64,000 nucleotides of DNA from Actinomycetospora termitidis (lineage in GTDB: Bacteria; Actinomycetota; Actinomycetes; Mycobacteriales; Pseudonocardiaceae): NCBI RefSeq assembly GCF_030286555.1, contig NZ_JASVWF010000001.1, positions 992,001-1,056,000 of the forward strand. Direction: 5' to 3'. Positions 31,694-41,545 of the stretch are shown here, one piece after another. Both the position numbers and the translations under genes were made by a program. Below the pieces are notes generated by a model. The model made no database searches. It was not told the DNA's origin and saw nothing but the letters and a program-made list of their open reading frames with translations. Each line of letters begins with the position of its first letter. Within the stretch, counting starts at the first letter, position 1.

Positions 31694-33126
31694 GTCTGCT
31701 GCTCGTGGGTGTGTCGCACCGCACGGCACCGGTGTCGGTGCTGGAGCGCGTCGCGATCTCCGGGGAGGACACCGCGAAGGTCCTCGACGAGCTGATCAGC
31801 GGTGAGCACGTCTCCGAGGCCGTGGTGCTCTCGACGTGCAACCGGATCGAGATCTACGCCGTCGTCGAGACGTTCCACGGGGGCCTCACCGAGGTCTCCG
31901 GGGTGCTCGCGCGGCACGCGCAGGCCGAGGTCTCGGACCTGACCGACCACCTCTACGTGCACTACGCGGGCTCGGCGGTCGAGCACCTGTTCTCCGTCGC
32001 GGCGGGCCTGGACTCGATGGTGGTCGGCGAGGCCCAGATCCTCGGCCAGCTGCGCGCCGCGTACTCGACGGCCCGCGAGCTCGGCACGGTCGGCACGGTC
32101 CTGCACGAGGTGGCCCAGCAGGCGCTGCGGGTCGGCAAGCGGGTGCAGAGCGAGACCGGCATCGACGCCGCGGGGGCCTCCGTCGTCACCGAGGCCCTCG
32201 ACGACGCCGCGGCCGCCCTGGACGGGCTGGTCGGCCGCCGGGCCCTGGTCGTCGGCTCCGGGTCGATGGGCGGGCTCTCCGCCGCGGCCCTGCGTCGCCG
32301 CGGGGTCGGCGAGATCGTCGTCGCCAACCGCACGCCCGAGCGGGCCGAGCGGCTCGCGGAGATCACGGCCGCCGAGGGCACGCCCGCGCACGCCGTCGGG
32401 CTCGACGGGCTCGGCGCCGCGCTCGCGACCGCCGACGTCGTCGTGGTGTCCACCGGCGCGGTCGGCACGGTCGTCGACCTCGAGACCGTGCGGGCCGCCC
32501 GGACCCGCTCCGACCGGGTGCTCGTCGTCTGCGACCTCGGCCTGCCCCGCGACGTGGCCCCCGAGGTCGGGGAGCTGCCGGGCGTGACGCTCGTCGACCT
32601 GGCGACGCTCGGGGACCGGCTGCGCGACGCGGCCGCGGGGCACGCCGTCGACGCCACCCGCGCCCTGGTCGCCGAGGAGGTGCGCGCCTACCTGGCCGCG
32701 CAGCGCTCCGCCGAGGTCACGCCGACCGTCACCGCCCTGCGCCGGCGCGCGGCCGAGGTCGTCGACGCCGAGCTGCTCCGGCTCGACGGTCGGCTGCCGG
32801 GGCTGGAGGCCGACGTGCGCGGCGAGGTCGCGAAGACCGTGCGCCGCGTGGTCGACAAGCTGCTGCACACGCCGACGGTGCAGGTGAAGAAGCTCGCCCA
32901 GTCCCCCGGCGGGGACACCTACGCCGAGGCGCTGCGGGAGCTCTTCGAGCTGGACCCGCAGGCCCCGGCCGCCGTCGCCTCCGGGCCGGTCGGCGAGCGG
33001 GTGACCGCACCCGACGTCGTGAAGACCGAGTCCGCCGCCCACCTCGAGGGCGACGAGGTGGACCACGCGCTCGCGGCGCAGTCCGGCGACGGCGGCCCGA
33101 CGATCGCGACGGGGGGCCGCCGATGA
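31690..33126 (+). CDS. hemA: Glutamyl-tRNA reductase
   Basis: A 478-residue enzyme for the first step of the C5 route to tetrapyrroles (glutamyl-tRNA to glutamate semialdehyde). The catalytic Cys50 sits in [47 protein letters not shown] and the NADPH-binding [20 protein letters not shown] follow, with a helical dimerisation domain at the end ([20 protein letters not shown]). The C-terminal ~60 residues extend beyond most homologues. ATG 31690 overlaps the rex stop and its TGA overlaps hemC, so rex-hemA-hemC are one translationally coupled operon. Confidence 0.96.
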   Translation: MSLLLVGVSHRTAPVSVLERVAISGEDTAKVLDELISGEHVSEAVVLSTCNRIEIYAVVETFHGGLTEVSGVLARHAQAEVSDLTDHLYVHYAGSAVEHLFSVAAGLDSMVVGEAQILGQLRAAYSTARELGTVGTVLHEVAQQALRVGKRVQSETGIDAAGASVVTEALDDAAAALDGLVGRRALVVGSGSMGGLSAAALRRRGVGEIVVANRTPERAERLAEITAAEGTPAHAVGLDGLGAALATADVVVVSTGAVGTVVDLETVRAARTRSDRVLVVCDLGLPRDVAPEVGELPGVTLVDLATLGDRLRDAAAGHAVDATRALVAEEVRAYLAAQRSAEVTPTVTALRRRAAEVVDAELLRLDGRLPGLEADVRGEVAKTVRRVVDKLLHTPTVQVKKLAQSPGGDTYAEALRELFELDPQAPAAVASGPVGERVTAPDVVKTESAAHLEGDEVDHALAAQSGDGGPTIATGGRR

Positions 33127-34079
33127 CGGCCGCCGACCTGGGGACGATCCGGATCGGGACGCGCGCGAGCCTGCTCGCGCGCACCCAGACCCAGACCGTC
33201 GCCGACGCGCTGACCGCCCGGGGCGCCGAGGTCGAGATCGTGCACGTGTCCACCGACGGTGACCGCACCCAGGCCGCGAACACCCCGCTCGCGGGGTCCG
33301 GTGTGGGGGTCTTCACGTCGGCGCTGCGGGATGCGCTGCTCGACGGCCGCATCGACGTGGCCGTGCACTCCTACAAGGACCTCCCGACGGCGGGGCTCTC
33401 CGGGGTGGTGCTCGCGGCGGTGCCCGAGCGCGCCGACCCCCGGGACGTGCTCGTCGCGCGGGACCAGATGGTGCTGGGCGAACTGCCCCCCGGGTCGGTC
33501 ATCGGCACCGGGTCGCCGCGGCGGGCGGCGCAGTTGAACGCACTCGGGCTCGGGCTCGAGGTGGTCGGGATCCGCGGCAACGTCGAGACCCGGATCCGCA
33601 AGGTCACCGACGGCGAGGTCGACGGCGTGGTCCTCGCCAGGGCCGGGCTCGCCCGGATCGGCCGGGCGGGGGAGGCCACCGAGGTCCTCGACCCGCTGCA
33701 GATGCTGCCCGCCCCGTCGCAGGGCGCGCTCGCCGTGGAGTGCCGGGCGGCCGACACGGAGCTCGAGTCGTTCCTGCGGTCGACGCTGCACGACGAGTCG
33801 ACGTTCCTCGCGGTGACGGCCGAACGGGCGGTCCTGCAGGAGCTCGGATCACCGTGCAGCGCCCCGATCGGTGCACTCGCCGACGTCGTCGAGGATCTGG
33901 ACGACGACGGACGCATCGTGGAGAGGCTGTCCCTGCGGGCGTTCGCCACCACGGCCGAGGGGGCGCTGGTGCGCAACTCGGCCACCGGAGAGACGAAGGA
34001 TGCCGAGCAGATCGGGCGGTCGCTGGCCGCCGAGCTGCTCGCCGACGGGGCGGAACCGCGCAGCGTCGAGGCGCCGTGA
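33123..34079 (+). CDS. hemC: Hydroxymethylbilane synthase (porphobilinogen deaminase)
   Basis: A 318-residue enzyme that polymerises four porphobilinogens to hydroxymethylbilane. [40 protein letters not shown] with [15 protein letters not shown] and [13 protein letters not shown] are the family blocks. Cys245 in [13 protein letters not shown] would carry the dipyrromethane cofactor. ATG 33123 overlaps the hemA stop (ATGA). The gap to hemD is 42 bp. Confidence 0.96.
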   Translation: MTAADLGTIRIGTRASLLARTQTQTVADALTARGAEVEIVHVSTDGDRTQAANTPLAGSGVGVFTSALRDALLDGRIDVAVHSYKDLPTAGLSGVVLAAVPERADPRDVLVARDQMVLGELPPGSVIGTGSPRRAAQLNALGLGLEVVGIRGNVETRIRKVTDGEVDGVVLARAGLARIGRAGEATEVLDPLQMLPAPSQGALAVECRAADTELESFLRSTLHDESTFLAVTAERAVLQELGSPCSAPIGALADVVEDLDDDGRIVERLSLRAFATTAEGALVRNSATGETKDAEQIGRSLAAELLADGAEPRSVEAP

Positions 34080-34121
34080 CCCCCCGTGGGACCAGAAGAG
34101 ACGGATAGGACGAGACACGAG

Positions 34122-35741
34122 ATGACCGCACCCCCCTCCACCACTGCCGGCCGCGTCGCGTTCGTCGGCAGTGGGCCCGGTGACCCCGGCCTGCTCACCG
34201 TCCGGGCCCGTGAGGCGCTGTCCTCCGCGACCTACGTCGTGGCGGACCCGGGCGTGCCGGCCGAGATCGTCGCGACCCTCGAGGACACCGTGACGGTGCG
34301 CCGCGTCGGCGCGGACGCCGAGGTGTCCCCGCTGGGCGACGACGCGGGCGGCTCGCTCTCCGAGGGCGCCGAGATCGCCGCGCCGCTGCCGCAGGACCCG
34401 GCCGAGCTCGCCGAGCACCTGGTGACCCGAGCCCGCGACGGCGAGTCCGTCGTCCGCCTGGTCACCGGCGACCCGCTGACCCGCGAGACCGTGATCGTCG
34501 AGGTCCGGGCCGTGGCGACCGCGGGCGTGCCGATCGACGTCGTGCCGGGCATGCCCGCGAGCACCGCCGTCCCCGCCTACGCGGGGGTGGCCCTCGGGTC
34601 CGCGCACACCGCGGCCGACGTCCGCGGCGGGCTGGACTGGACCACGCTCGCCGTCGCGCCCGGCCCGCTGGTGCTGACCGCGACCGCCGCCGACCTCGCC
34701 TCGACGTCAGCCTCGCTGGTGGAGAACGGGTGGAAGCCGGAGACCCCCGCGCTGGTGACCTCGCAGGGCACCGAGTCCAAGCAGCGCACCGTCACCTCGT
34801 CGCTGGAGAAGCTGGCCACCGACGGGGCCGAGCTCGAGGGGCCGCTGACCCTGACCATCGGGGACGCCGCGGGCGACCGCGCCGCGCTGTCGTGGTGGGA
34901 GTCGCGGGCGCTCTACGGCTGGCGCGTGCTCGTCCCGCGCACGAAGGACCAGGCGGGCGCGATGAGCGACCGGCTGCGCGTGCACGGGGCCGTGCCGGAG
35001 GAGGTCCCGACGATCGCGGTGGAGCCGCCGCGCTCGCCCGCGCAGATGGAGCGCGCCGTCAAGGGCCTGGTCGACGGGCGCTACCAGTGGGTGGTGTTCA
35101 CCTCGCAGAACGCGGTCCGGGCGGTCTGGGAGAAGTTCCAGGAGTTCGGCCTCGACGCCCGCGCGTTCTCCGGCGTGAAGATCGCCTGCGTCGGCGAGGC
35201 CACCGCCTCGGCGATCCGCGCGTTCGGCGTGCACCCCGAGCTGGTGCCGGCCGAGCAGACCGAGCAGTCCTCCGAGGGCCTGCTCGACATCTTCCCGCCG
35301 CACGACGACGTGCTCGACCCGGTCGACCGGGTCCTGCTCCCGCGGGCCGACATCGCGACCGAGACCCTCGCCGAGGGGCTGCAGGCCCGGGGCTGGGAGA
35401 TCGACGACGTCACGGCGTACCGCACGGTGCGCGCCGCGCCGCCGCCCGCCCCGACCCGCGAGGCCATCAAGACCGGCGGCTTCGACGCGGTGTGCTTCAC
35501 CTCGTCCTCCACGGTGCGCAACCTCGTCGGGATCGCGGGCAAGCCGCACGCCCGCACGATCGTCGCCTGCATCGGCCCGAAGACGGCCGAGACCGCGGTG
35601 GAGTTCGGCCTGCGCGTCGACGTCAAGCCCGACGTCGCCGAGGTCCCGGCCCTCGTCGAGGCCCTGGCCGCGCACGCGAACAAGCTGCGTGCGGAGGGCG
35701 CCCTGCCGCCGCCGCGCAAGACCAAGGCCCGGCGGCGGTGA
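34122..35741 (+). CDS. hemD: Fused uroporphyrinogen-III C-methyltransferase-like / uroporphyrinogen-III synthase
   Basis: A 539-residue two-domain protein. Residues about 10-255 form a tetrapyrrole methylase-like domain ([40 protein letters not shown]); residues about 262-520 are uroporphyrinogen-III synthase ([50 protein letters not shown]). The methylase half is divergent: the usual VRLKGGDPFVFGRG block reads [16 protein letters not shown], so SAM-dependent methylation is doubtful and the half may be structural or produce little precorrin. Such CobA-HemD fusions are usual in actinobacteria. ATG 34122 has GACGAGA upstream; it ends 2 nt before hemB. Confidence 0.92.
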   Translation: MTAPPSTTAGRVAFVGSGPGDPGLLTVRAREALSSATYVVADPGVPAEIVATLEDTVTVRRVGADAEVSPLGDDAGGSLSEGAEIAAPLPQDPAELAEHLVTRARDGESVVRLVTGDPLTRETVIVEVRAVATAGVPIDVVPGMPASTAVPAYAGVALGSAHTAADVRGGLDWTTLAVAPGPLVLTATAADLASTSASLVENGWKPETPALVTSQGTESKQRTVTSSLEKLATDGAELEGPLTLTIGDAAGDRAALSWWESRALYGWRVLVPRTKDQAGAMSDRLRVHGAVPEEVPTIAVEPPRSPAQMERAVKGLVDGRYQWVVFTSQNAVRAVWEKFQEFGLDARAFSGVKIACVGEATASAIRAFGVHPELVPAEQTEQSSEGLLDIFPPHDDVLDPVDRVLLPRADIATETLAEGLQARGWEIDDVTAYRTVRAAPPPAPTREAIKTGGFDAVCFTSSSTVRNLVGIAGKPHARTIVACIGPKTAETAVEFGLRVDVKPDVAEVPALVEALAAHANKLRAEGALPPPRKTKARRR

Positions 35742-35743
35742 CC

Positions 35744-36718
35744 ATGTTCCCCACCGACCGCCCGCGGCGGCTGCGCACCACCCCGGCGCTACGTCGCCTG
35801 GTGTCCGAGACCGAGGTGCGGCCGCGGAACCTGGTGCTGCCGGTGTTCGTGGCCGAGGGGCTGGACGCCCCGAAGCCGATCTCGTCGATGCCGGGCGTCG
35901 TGCAGCACACCCGCGAGACCCTGCGCAAGGCGGCCGCCGAGGCCGCCGCCGCCGGGCTCGGCGGGATCATGCTGTTCGGCGTGCCGTCGACGCACGACGC
36001 GACCGGGTCCGGTGCGGTCGACCCCGACGGCATCCTCAACGTGGGCCTGCGCGAGGTCCGCGCGGAGGTCGGTGACGCCCTCCCGGTGATGGCCGACACC
36101 TGCCTCGACGAGTTCACCGACCACGGGCACTGCGGGGTCCTCGCGCCCGATGGCTCGGTGGACAACGACGCGACCCTCGAGGTCTACGCGGACATGGCGG
36201 TCGCCCAGGCCGACGCCGGCGCCCACGTCGTCGCCCCGAGCGGGATGATGGACGGCCAGGTCGGGCGGATCCGCGCCGCCCTGGACGCGGCCGGGCACGT
36301 CGACACCGCGATCCTCGCCTACTCCGCGAAGTACGCGAGCGCGTTCTACGGGCCGTTCCGCGAGGCCGTCGACTCCCAGCTGCGCGGCGACCGCCGGACC
36401 TACCAGCAGGACCCGGCGAACGCCCGCGAGGCGCTGCGGGAGACCACGCTGGACCTCGCCGAGGGCGCGGACATGGTGATGGTCAAGCCCGCGATGGCCT
36501 ACCTCGACGTGCTGCGCTCGGTGGCCGAGCTCTCCGACGTCCCGGTCGCCGCCTACCAGGTGTCCGGGGAGTACGCGATGATCTCGGCCGCCGCCGAGCG
36601 GGGCTGGATCGACCTCGAGCGCACGGTCCTCGAGACGGTGACCGGCATCCGTCGCGCGGGCGCCGACATCATCCTCACCTACTGGGCGACCGAACTGGCC
36701 ACCCGGCTCGATCGTTGA
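35744..36718 (+). CDS. hemB: Delta-aminolevulinic acid dehydratase (porphobilinogen synthase)
   Basis: A 324-residue enzyme condensing two 5-aminolevulinates. The Schiff-base lysines are in [18 protein letters not shown] and [29 protein letters not shown] is another signature. The metal loop reads [14 protein letters not shown]: two of the three Cys of zinc enzymes remain and the middle one is Asp, a mixed pattern between zinc and magnesium/potassium types. ATG 35744 lies 2 nt after hemD; GTG 35738 could give an overlapping start. It completes the rex-hemACDB operon. Confidence 0.96.
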   Translation: MFPTDRPRRLRTTPALRRLVSETEVRPRNLVLPVFVAEGLDAPKPISSMPGVVQHTRETLRKAAAEAAAAGLGGIMLFGVPSTHDATGSGAVDPDGILNVGLREVRAEVGDALPVMADTCLDEFTDHGHCGVLAPDGSVDNDATLEVYADMAVAQADAGAHVVAPSGMMDGQVGRIRAALDAAGHVDTAILAYSAKYASAFYGPFREAVDSQLRGDRRTYQQDPANAREALRETTLDLAEGADMVMVKPAMAYLDVLRSVAELSDVPVAAYQVSGEYAMISAAAERGWIDLERTVLETVTGIRRAGADIILTYWATELATRLDR

Positions 36719-36725
36719 GTGCGTC

Positions 36726-37139
36726 ATGAGCGAGCACGTGCGTGAGGTGACACCGCCGCGCGAGGAGCCGGGCCGCCCCACGATCGTGACGGTGGCGGTG
36801 GTGCTCTGGGCGGTCCTCGGCGTGCTGCTGATCGGTACCGCCGTGCTCTTCCTGATCGCCCTCGTCGTCGGGAACGCCGATCCCGCCACCGGGGTCGCGT
36901 CCCTCGTGGTGACGGCCGTGGTGCTCGCGGCGCTCGGGGCGGGGACGCTCTGGGCCACCCGCGGCCTGGCGGCCGGCTCCCGGCCCGCCCGCTCGACGCT
37001 CACCGCGGTCGGCGTCGTCCTCGCCGTGGCGGGGCTCGTGCAGCTGACCTTCCTCGGCGTCGGCGGCGTGTACTTCGTGGCGTTCGCGGCGGGCGCGCTG
37101 CTGCTCCACCTGCCGGCGGCGCGGGCCTGGTTCGCCTGA
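36726..37139 (+). CDS. Small hypothetical membrane protein (137 aa)
   Basis: A 137-residue protein with a charged N-terminus (MSEHVREVTPPREEPGRP) and four predicted membrane helices (TIVTVAVVLWAVLGVLLIG, LFLIALVV, ASLVVTAVVLAALGAGTLWA and LTAVGVVLAVAGLVQLTF). I do not recognise a family. ATG 36726 is 7 nt after hemB, and its stop overlaps the next start (TGATG), so it extends the hem operon. M. tuberculosis also has small membrane genes after hemB (Rv0513, Rv0514), so the position is conserved even if function is unknown. Confidence 0.72.
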   Translation: MSEHVREVTPPREEPGRPTIVTVAVVLWAVLGVLLIGTAVLFLIALVVGNADPATGVASLVVTAVVLAALGAGTLWATRGLAAGSRPARSTLTAVGVVLAVAGLVQLTFLGVGGVYFVAFAAGALLLHLPAARAWFA

Positions 37140-37597
37140 TGGGTTCTGGTGAGGTCCACTTCGCCGAGCCGGGCGCGCCGTGGTGGCCCGTGCTGCTCGG
37201 CCCGGTGCTCGCCCTCGGCGGGATGCTCGTCGACCGCCTCGCGCCGGGCGGCGCGAACCCGCTCGCCTGGGTCGTCATCGGCCTGGTGCTGTTCGCCCCG
37301 ATCACGTTGATCGTGGTCGCGCGCCGCCGGATGCTGAAGGTGCGGGTCACCGACGCCGAGCTGGTGCAGGGCGACGAGACGGTCCCCCTCGCCCGGATCG
37401 CCGGCGCCCGGGAACCGGACGGGAGCGGCCGGTACGGCATCAAGCCGTTCGGCGACCACCCGTCCGTGCTGCGCCACCTGGGCGTCGTCGTGGTGACCCT
37501 CGACGACGGGTCCCGCCGTGCGGCCTGGGCGCGGGACGCGGACGGGCTGTACGCGACGCTGGCGGCGCGGCTCGCCGCGCGCGAGCCGTCGTCGTGA
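37139..37597 (+). CDS. DUF3093-like membrane protein
   Basis: A 152-residue protein: two membrane helices near the N-terminus ([40 protein letters not shown]) and a soluble PH-like beta domain ([39 protein letters not shown]). This layout matches DUF3093-type proteins in general, but the match is by eye. ATG 37139 overlaps the preceding stop, and its own stop overlaps the next GTG, so three membrane genes are coupled downstream of hemB. Function is unknown. Confidence 0.68.
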   Translation: MGSGEVHFAEPGAPWWPVLLGPVLALGGMLVDRLAPGGANPLAWVVIGLVLFAPITLIVVARRRMLKVRVTDAELVQGDETVPLARIAGAREPDGSGRYGIKPFGDHPSVLRHLGVVVVTLDDGSRRAAWARDADGLYATLAARLAAREPSS

Positions 37598-37842
37598 ACG
37601 GTCGGGCCCTGCTCACGGCCGTCGTCGCCGTGCTGCTGCTCGCCGGCGCCGGGGTGTGCCTGTCGCTGGGCGTCGACACCTCCCCGTCGACGGGCGGACT
37701 GCTCGTCACGCCCGTCCCCCTGACCCGGATCCTCGGGGGCTGGGTGGCGGCCGGGGTCGCGCTGGTCACCGCGGCGCTGCTGTGCGTGGTGGACGTCGTC
37801 GCGCGGGTCCGGCGGGAACGAACGGCACGTTCGCGCCCGTAG
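37594..37842 (+). CDS. Small two-helix membrane protein (82 aa)
   Basis: An 82-residue protein with two hydrophobic helices ([40 protein letters not shown]) and a basic tail [15 protein letters not shown] 37594 overlaps the previous stop as GTGA, which is the main evidence that it is translated. I do not recognise it. A palindrome begins inside its last codons, probably ending the long rex-hem operon here. Confidence 0.6.
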   Translation: MNGRALLTAVVAVLLLAGAGVCLSLGVDTSPSTGGLLVTPVPLTRILGGWVAAGVALVTAALLCVVDVVARVRRERTARSRP

Positions 37843-37866
37843 AGGCCGCGACGGTGCCGTTCGCTC
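37816..37866. terminator. Hairpin at the end of the hem operon
   Basis: 20-bp arms (37816-37835 and 37847-37866, three mismatches) begin GAACGAACGGCAC and enclose an 11-nt loop. It starts within the final codons of the 82-residue protein gene and lies 69 bp before hemL. The arms are the same family as the hairpin at 8699-8749. Confidence 0.65.
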
Positions 37867-37934
37867 GTCGGGTGGGTGCCGCGAGGACCCCCGGCGGACG
37901 GCGGCCCCACCCCCGCGCCTGGGAGGATGGCCCC

Positions 37935-39260
37935 GTGAGCAGCGCACCTGCGACAGCGACCGGACCGGTGACCCGTTCGGCCGAGCTCTTCGCCCGCGCC
38001 GAGGCGGTCGTCCCCGGCGGCGTCAACTCCCCGGTCCGCGCGTTCCGGTCCGTCGGGGGCACGCCGCGGTTCATGTCCTCCGCCGCCGGTGCCTGGCTGA
38101 CCGACGCCGACGGGAACCGCTACGTCGACCTGGTCTCCTCCTGGGGACCGATGATCCTGGGGCATGCCCACCCCGCCGTCGTGGACGCCGTCCGCGAGGC
38201 GGCGATCCGCGGGCTGAGCTTCGGCACACCCACCGCGGGCGAGGTCGACCTCGCCGAGGAGCTCGTGCGGCGGGTCGAGCCGGTGGAGCAGGTGCGCCTG
38301 GTCAACTCCGGCACCGAGGCGACGATGAGCGCGATCCGGCTGGCCCGCGGCTTCACCGGGCGCAGCGTCGTCGTGAAGTTCGCCGGCTGCTACCACGGCC
38401 ACGTCGACGCGCTGCTGGCCGAGGCCGGCAGCGGGCTCGCCACCTTCGGTCTGCCCTCGACGCCGGGGGTGACGGGCGCGCAGGCCACGGACACCGTCGT
38501 GCTGCCCTACAACGACCTCGACGCGGTCGCCGCGGTCTTCGCCGAGCGCGGGCCGGAGATCGCGTGCGTCATCACCGAGGCCGCCGCCGGGAACATGGGC
38601 GCGGTCGCGCCCGACGACGGGTTCAACGCCGGGCTCAAGCGCCTGTGCGCCGCGCACGGCGCGCTGCTGGTGATGGACGAGGTGATGACGGGGTTCCGGG
38701 TGTCCGCCGCCGGCTGGTACGGCGTCGAGGGCGTCGCCGGGGACCTCTACTGCTTCGGCAAGGTGATGTCCGGCGGGCTGCCCGCCGCCGCCTTCGGGGG
38801 CCGCGCCGACGTCATGGCGCACCTCGCGCCCGCCGGCCCCGTCTACCAGGCCGGGACGCTGGCCGGGAACCCCGTCGCGGTCGCGGCGGGCCTCGCGACG
38901 CTGCGCCACGCGACCGAGGACGTCTACACCGCCCTCGATGTCGGGGCCGACCGGTTGACCTCGCTGATCGACGACGCGCTGACCGAGGCCGGCGTCGAGC
39001 ACACGATGCAGCGCGCGGGGTCGCTGGTCTCGGTCCGCTTCGCGGGGGAGCCCGGCCGGAACTACGACGACATGAAGGCCCAGGAGACCTGGCGCTTCCC
39101 GCCGTTCTTCCACGCGCTGCTCGACCGCGGGGTGTACTTCCCGCCCAGTGTGTTCGAGGCGTGCTTCATCTCCGCGGCCCTCGACGACGAGGCGTTCGGC
39201 GTCATCGCGGACGCCCTCCCGCACGCCGCGCGCGCGGCAGCGGCCGCGACGGAGTCCTGA
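37935..39260 (+). CDS. hemL: Glutamate-1-semialdehyde 2,1-aminomutase
   Basis: A 441-residue PLP enzyme making 5-aminolevulinate from glutamate semialdehyde, the step after Hem[38 protein letters not shown] and [10 protein letters not shown] are family blocks; [10 protein letters not shown] provides the PLP-ring Asp, and Lys276 in [17 protein letters not shown] is the Schiff-base Lys. GTG 37935 is 6 nt after a GAGGAT box (37923-37928), so it probably has its own leaderless promoter after the hairpin. Its stop overlaps the histidine phosphatase start (TGATG). The order hemL, phosphatase, thioredoxin-like, ccdA, resB, ccsB matches Rv0524-Rv0529. Confidence 0.96.
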   Translation: MSSAPATATGPVTRSAELFARAEAVVPGGVNSPVRAFRSVGGTPRFMSSAAGAWLTDADGNRYVDLVSSWGPMILGHAHPAVVDAVREAAIRGLSFGTPTAGEVDLAEELVRRVEPVEQVRLVNSGTEATMSAIRLARGFTGRSVVVKFAGCYHGHVDALLAEAGSGLATFGLPSTPGVTGAQATDTVVLPYNDLDAVAAVFAERGPEIACVITEAAAGNMGAVAPDDGFNAGLKRLCAAHGALLVMDEVMTGFRVSAAGWYGVEGVAGDLYCFGKVMSGGLPAAAFGGRADVMAHLAPAGPVYQAGTLAGNPVAVAAGLATLRHATEDVYTALDVGADRLTSLIDDALTEAGVEHTMQRAGSLVSVRFAGEPGRNYDDMKAQETWRFPPFFHALLDRGVYFPPSVFEACFISAALDDEAFGVIADALPHAARAAAAATES

Positions 39261-39880
39261 TGCGCACGCTGGTCCACCTCGTCCGGCACGGCGAGGTCCA
39301 CAACCCGGACGGTATCCTCTACGGCCGCCTGCCCGGCTACGGGCTCTCCGAGCGCGGGCGGGAGCAGGCCCTGCGGGTCGCGGAGCATCTCTCCGGCGCC
39401 GACGCGACCGCCCTGCTCGTGTCGCCGATGCAGCGCGCGCAGGAGACCGCGGTGCCGATCGCGGAGAAACTCGGGCTGGAGGTCGTCACCGACGACCGGC
39501 TGATCGAGGCGGCGAACGCCTTCGAGGGGCGCCGCGTCGCGGTCGGCGACGGCGCCCTGCGGAAGCCGGAGTTCTGGCCGCTGCTGCGCAACCCGTTCCG
39601 GCCGTCGTGGGGCGAGCCGTACATCGAGATCGCGCACCGGATGCTCGGGGCGGCGCACCGGGCCCGGGCGCTGGCCGAGGGGCACGAGGCGGTGTGCGTG
39701 TCCCACCAGCTCCCGATCTGGACGCTGCGGCGCTACCTCGCCGGCGACCGGCTCTGGCACAACCCGTCGAAGCGCCAGTGCGCGCTGGGGTCGGTGACCT
39801 CGCTGGTGTTCGACGACGAGTCGCTCGTCGACATCGCCTACGCCGAACCGAGCGGCACGTCGACCGGGACCGGTGCATGA
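39260..39880 (+). CDS. Histidine phosphatase family protein
   Basis: A 206-residue phosphoglycerate mutase-like phosphatase. Motif RHG is in LVHLVRHGEVHNPDGILYGR, followed by VSPMQRAQETAVPIAEKL (Arg and Glu of the active site) and the second His in VCVSHQLPIWTLRRYLAG. The GRLPGYGLSERG segment is typical of the actinobacterial Rv0525-like group. ATG 39260 overlaps hemL. The substrate is unknown; the fixed place between hemL and the cytochrome c genes suggests a role near heme handling but does not prove it. Confidence 0.9.
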   Translation: MRTLVHLVRHGEVHNPDGILYGRLPGYGLSERGREQALRVAEHLSGADATALLVSPMQRAQETAVPIAEKLGLEVVTDDRLIEAANAFEGRRVAVGDGALRKPEFWPLLRNPFRPSWGEPYIEIAHRMLGAAHRARALAEGHEAVCVSHQLPIWTLRRYLAGDRLWHNPSKRQCALGSVTSLVFDDESLVDIAYAEPSGTSTGTGA

Positions 39881-40464
39881 GACGGGCCTTCCTGACGGTG
39901 CTGGTGGCGGCGCTCGTCGTCCTGGCCGGCTGCTCGGCCGGGGAGAACCGGGACGACGGCGGGTTCACCTTCGTCGCGCCGGGCGGGCAGACGCAGATCT
40001 CCTACCCGGAGGCCGAGCGCCGGCCGCTGTCGCCGGTGGCCGGGGACTCGCTGACCGCGCCGGGCACGCCACTGTCGACCGCGCAGTTCCGCGGGCAGGT
40101 CGTGGTGCTGAACATCTGGGGTTCGTGGTGCGGGCCGTGCCGGGCGGAGGCGGGCGCCCTGGAGCAGGTCGCGGAGGCGTCGCGGCCGCGGGGCGTGCAG
40201 TTCATCGGGGTCGACGTGCGCGACGACCGGGCGGCGGCGTCGGACTTCGTCCGCGACCGCGGCGTCAGCTACCCGTCGATCTTCGACCCGCCCGGCCGCT
40301 CGTTGCTGGCGCTGCGCGGCTACCCCCGCAACGCGGTGCCGTCGACGATCGTGCTGGACCGGCAGCAGCGCGTGGCCGCCGTGTTCCTCACGGCCGTGCT
40401 GGCGAGCGACCTGCAGCCCGTCGTCGACCGGGTCGCCGCAGAGCCGGCGCCCGCGCCGGCCTGA
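39877..40464 (+). CDS. TlpA/ResA-like thiol-disulfide oxidoreductase lipoprotein
   Basis: A 195-residue exported thioredoxin. The signal MRRAFLTVLVAALVVLAGCS ends in lipobox LAGC (Cys19 lipidated). The thioredoxin domain has VLNIWGSWCGPCRAEAGALE with Cys85 and Cys88, and cis-Pro in AVPSTIVLDRQQ. ATG 39877 overlaps the phosphatase stop. In System II cytochrome c maturation, ResA/CcsX-type proteins keep the CxxCH haem-binding cysteines of apocytochrome reduced, using electrons from CcdA, encoded next. An unusual repeat element (40469-40602) separates it from ccdA. Confidence 0.93.
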   Translation: MRRAFLTVLVAALVVLAGCSAGENRDDGGFTFVAPGGQTQISYPEAERRPLSPVAGDSLTAPGTPLSTAQFRGQVVVLNIWGSWCGPCRAEAGALEQVAEASRPRGVQFIGVDVRDDRAAASDFVRDRGVSYPSIFDPPGRSLLALRGYPRNAVPSTIVLDRQQRVAAVFLTAVLASDLQPVVDRVAAEPAPAPA

Positions 40465-40468
40465 CCCG

Positions 40469-40602
40469 GATCGAGCGAAGGGCCCCTTCGCTCGATCTAT
40501 CCGACCGATGGGGCCCATCGCTCAGCACGGCGGCGGAGGGCGGCGGATGGCGATGGGCGCCCACGGCCCGTCTACTCGACCGAAGGTGCCCTTCGCTCGA
40601 GT
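40469..40602. repeat. Dispersed palindromic repeat element, copy 2 (inverted)
   Basis: About 134 bp between the thioredoxin gene and ccdA. It opens with a nearly perfect 29-bp palindrome GATCGAGCGAAGG / CCTTCGCTCGATC (40469-40497) and ends with CGACCGAAGGTGCCCTTCGC (40577-40596). An internal GATGGGGCCCATC palindrome lies at 40507-40519. Read on the minus strand it matches 7445-7577 at both ends, including the AGACGGGCC-N-TGGGCGCCC segment. No coding frame is convincing here. Confidence 0.75.
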
Positions 40603-40699
40603 CGGCGCCGGGGGGCCGGGTGACCTACGACATCCGGTAGGACCGCCTCACGCAGGACGGATGCGCCCGCCCTACGCTGGGGCGCGCGATGGAGTGCAC

Positions 40700-41545
40700 A
40701 TGGACCTGACCCAGGTGGTGACGTCGGGTCCCGTCCTGCTCGCGATCGCGCTCTCGCTCGTGGCGGGCTTCGTCAGCTTCGCCTCCCCGTGCGTGGTGCC
40801 GCTCGTGCCGGGCTACCTCGCATACCTGGCCGGCCTGGTCGGGGCGAGCGCCCCCGCGGTGCACGCCGACGAGGTCGCCGCGCAGGTCGCGGAGCGCCGG
40901 GCCGCGGTCACCGGGTCGCTGCCGGTGCAGACGGTCACCCGCCGCGCCGAGACCCACCGGCTCCGCCTCGCCGGGGCCGCCGCGCTGTTCGTCGCCGGGT
41001 TCACGGTCGTGTTCGTGCTCGGCCTGGGCGCGATCGTCTGGGCCGCCGACGCGCTGATCACCAACGAACTGCTGCTCCAGCGGCTCGGCGGGGTGGTCAC
41101 GGTGGCCATGGGCCTGGTGTTCGTCGGGCTGGTGCCGGCCCTGCAGCGCGACACCCGCCCGCACTGGGTGCCGCGGATGGGCCTGGCCGGGGCCCCGCTG
41201 CTCGGCGCCACGTTCGGGCTCGGCTGGACCCCGTGCCTCGGGCCCACACTCACCGGCGTCATCGCGCTCGCCTCGGGCACCGGCGCCGACGGCAGCGCGG
41301 CCCTGCGCGGCGGCGTCCTCGTCCTGGCCTACTGCCTCGGGCTCGGCGTCCCGTTCGTCGTGATCGCCCTCGGCGCCGGCCGTGCCGTGCGGGCCCAGGC
41401 GTGGTTGCGGGCGCACGTGCGGGGCATCCAGCTCGCGGGCGGTGTGCTCCTCGTCCTCGTCGGTCTCGCCCTGGCCACGGGCCTGTGGGCGGAGATCGTC
41501 ACCCTGCTCCGCGGCCCGATCGCAGGATTCTCCACCCCGCTATGA
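40700..41545 (+). CDS. ccdA: Cytochrome c biogenesis protein CcdA
   Basis: A 281-residue membrane protein of the DsbD/CcdA family, passing electrons from cytoplasmic thioredoxin to exported ResA-like proteins. FASPCVVPLVPGYLAYLAGL holds the first redox Cys, and FGLGWTPCLGPTLTGVI the second; about six helices are predicted. A 60-residue hydrophilic insert (EVAAQVAERRAAVTGSLPVQ region) separates helices 1 and 2. ATG 40700 begins MDLTQVVTSGP. Its stop overlaps resB (ATGA). It is downstream of the repeat element, so it probably has its own promoter (TACGCT at 40673-40678). Confidence 0.95.
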   Translation: MDLTQVVTSGPVLLAIALSLVAGFVSFASPCVVPLVPGYLAYLAGLVGASAPAVHADEVAAQVAERRAAVTGSLPVQTVTRRAETHRLRLAGAAALFVAGFTVVFVLGLGAIVWAADALITNELLLQRLGGVVTVAMGLVFVGLVPALQRDTRPHWVPRMGLAGAPLLGATFGLGWTPCLGPTLTGVIALASGTGADGSAALRGGVLVLAYCLGLGVPFVVIALGAGRAVRAQAWLRAHVRGIQLAGGVLLVLVGLALATGLWAEIVTLLRGPIAGFSTPL

